DNA from: Gonioctena quinquepunctata
Taxonomy: Eukaryota > Arthropoda > Insecta > Coleoptera > Chrysomelidae
Direction of reading: 5' to 3'
Length of the DNA stretch: 64,000 nucleotides
NCBI GenBank assembly: GCA_018342105.1
Contig: JAFIRS010000242.1
Location: 885,287-949,286, forward strand
Positions within the stretch are counted from its first letter, which is position 1. Every line of letters starts with the position of its first letter. Shown piece by piece: positions 63,641-64,000 of the stretch. The position numbers and the translations under genes are program-made. The notes under the pieces were generated by a model. That model had not been told where the DNA came from and searched no databases. It saw nothing but the letters and a program-made list of their open reading frames with translations.

Positions 63641-64000
63641 TTCTCACGTCCCGAGGATTTATTATCGTAGTTTTTCACGACAGTCGGACAATTTGGGAAA
63701 ACAACACTCTCAATCTACAATTTTATTGCCAACGTTTCGGCGAGGGAAACTCGCCTTCTTCGAGACCCAAAAGGTAAAGTGAGTGATGTAGTCAAAAATT
63801 TGAAGGAAAAAATTTTCCTGAAAATCTCCAAAATTGTTCTTCATTCGTTGAAATATGGATGGGTATTGTCGGTATTCGAAAACATTTGACCATGGCACAA
63901 TGTATTTACCTCAGAGCGTCTTGTTCTGAACGTTATTAATTCCATGTAGGCTGATTGATGGTACGGCCGAAAATCTTCCTTCAAATTTTTTTACTACATC
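63641..64000 (-). mobile_element. Possible Penelope-like element end with GAAACGTTGG hairpin motif
   Basis: On the minus strand: CGAAGAA, the hairpin GGCGAG...CTCGCC (63755-63739), GAAACGTTGGCAATAAAATTG. This is the layout found near the ends of Penelope-like elements, where a hammerhead motif lies. No RT or GIY-YIG domain is visible before the window ends. Confidence 0.35.

Overview
This is a 64 kb piece of an AT-rich eukaryotic nuclear genome, almost certainly from an insect or a closely related arthropod. The evidence is GT-AG introns, one gene spread over about 38 kb, many CR1/Jockey-group LINE fragments, a Ty3/Gypsy LTR element, foldback and palindromic elements, Helitron-like tails and long simple-sequence arrays. 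No bacterial-type operons, rRNA operon or CRISPR array are present. The species cannot be named from the sequence.

The only clear host gene is on the minus strand. Fifteen coding exons run from 62096 down to the stop codon at 24329 and encode about 1,500 residues of a large C2H2 zinc-finger protein with about 17 fingers. The 5' end lies beyond the right edge of the window. Exon borders were chosen by GT-AG signals and by codons and zinc-finger spacings that become complete only across the joins. One exon (52422-52659) enters in one frame and leaves in another, so it holds a frameshift or an assembly error. Nearly everything between the exons is repeat-derived.

Left part (1-24 kb, downstream of the gene): a decayed LINE with an SGNH-type ORF1 (1-4.2 kb); a composite repeat of 110-120 bp tandem units plus a 245 bp palindrome (4.9-6.1 kb); an old minus-strand LINE split by a young Gypsy element (6555-13211, identical 328 bp LTRs, ATAG target duplication); a second composite repeat split by a 3.9 kb LINE (16.0-21.3 kb); and an AT-rich foldback element (21.3-23.1 kb). 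The Gypsy element is the most unusual object. Its gag begins with a SAP domain and coiled-coil repeats, and downstream of integrase it carries an extra ORF with a TARG1/OARD1-like ADP-ribose macrodomain followed by a CCCH zinc finger.

Introns (24.8-62 kb): further LINE copies, including a nested pair at 40.4-43.4 kb; a foldback element enclosing a broken helix-turn-helix coding segment (27.9-29.3 kb); palindromic MITEs; a 20 bp minisatellite; two Helitron-like tails; a 0.8 kb array of a 7 bp unit; a 5S-rRNA-derived SINE-like element; and a decayed Polinton/adintovirus-like segment (43.6-44.9 kb) with a phospholipase A2-domain gene facing away from a packaging-ATPase fragment. The right end (62.3-64 kb) holds a second copy of the AT-rich foldback and a possible Penelope-like end.
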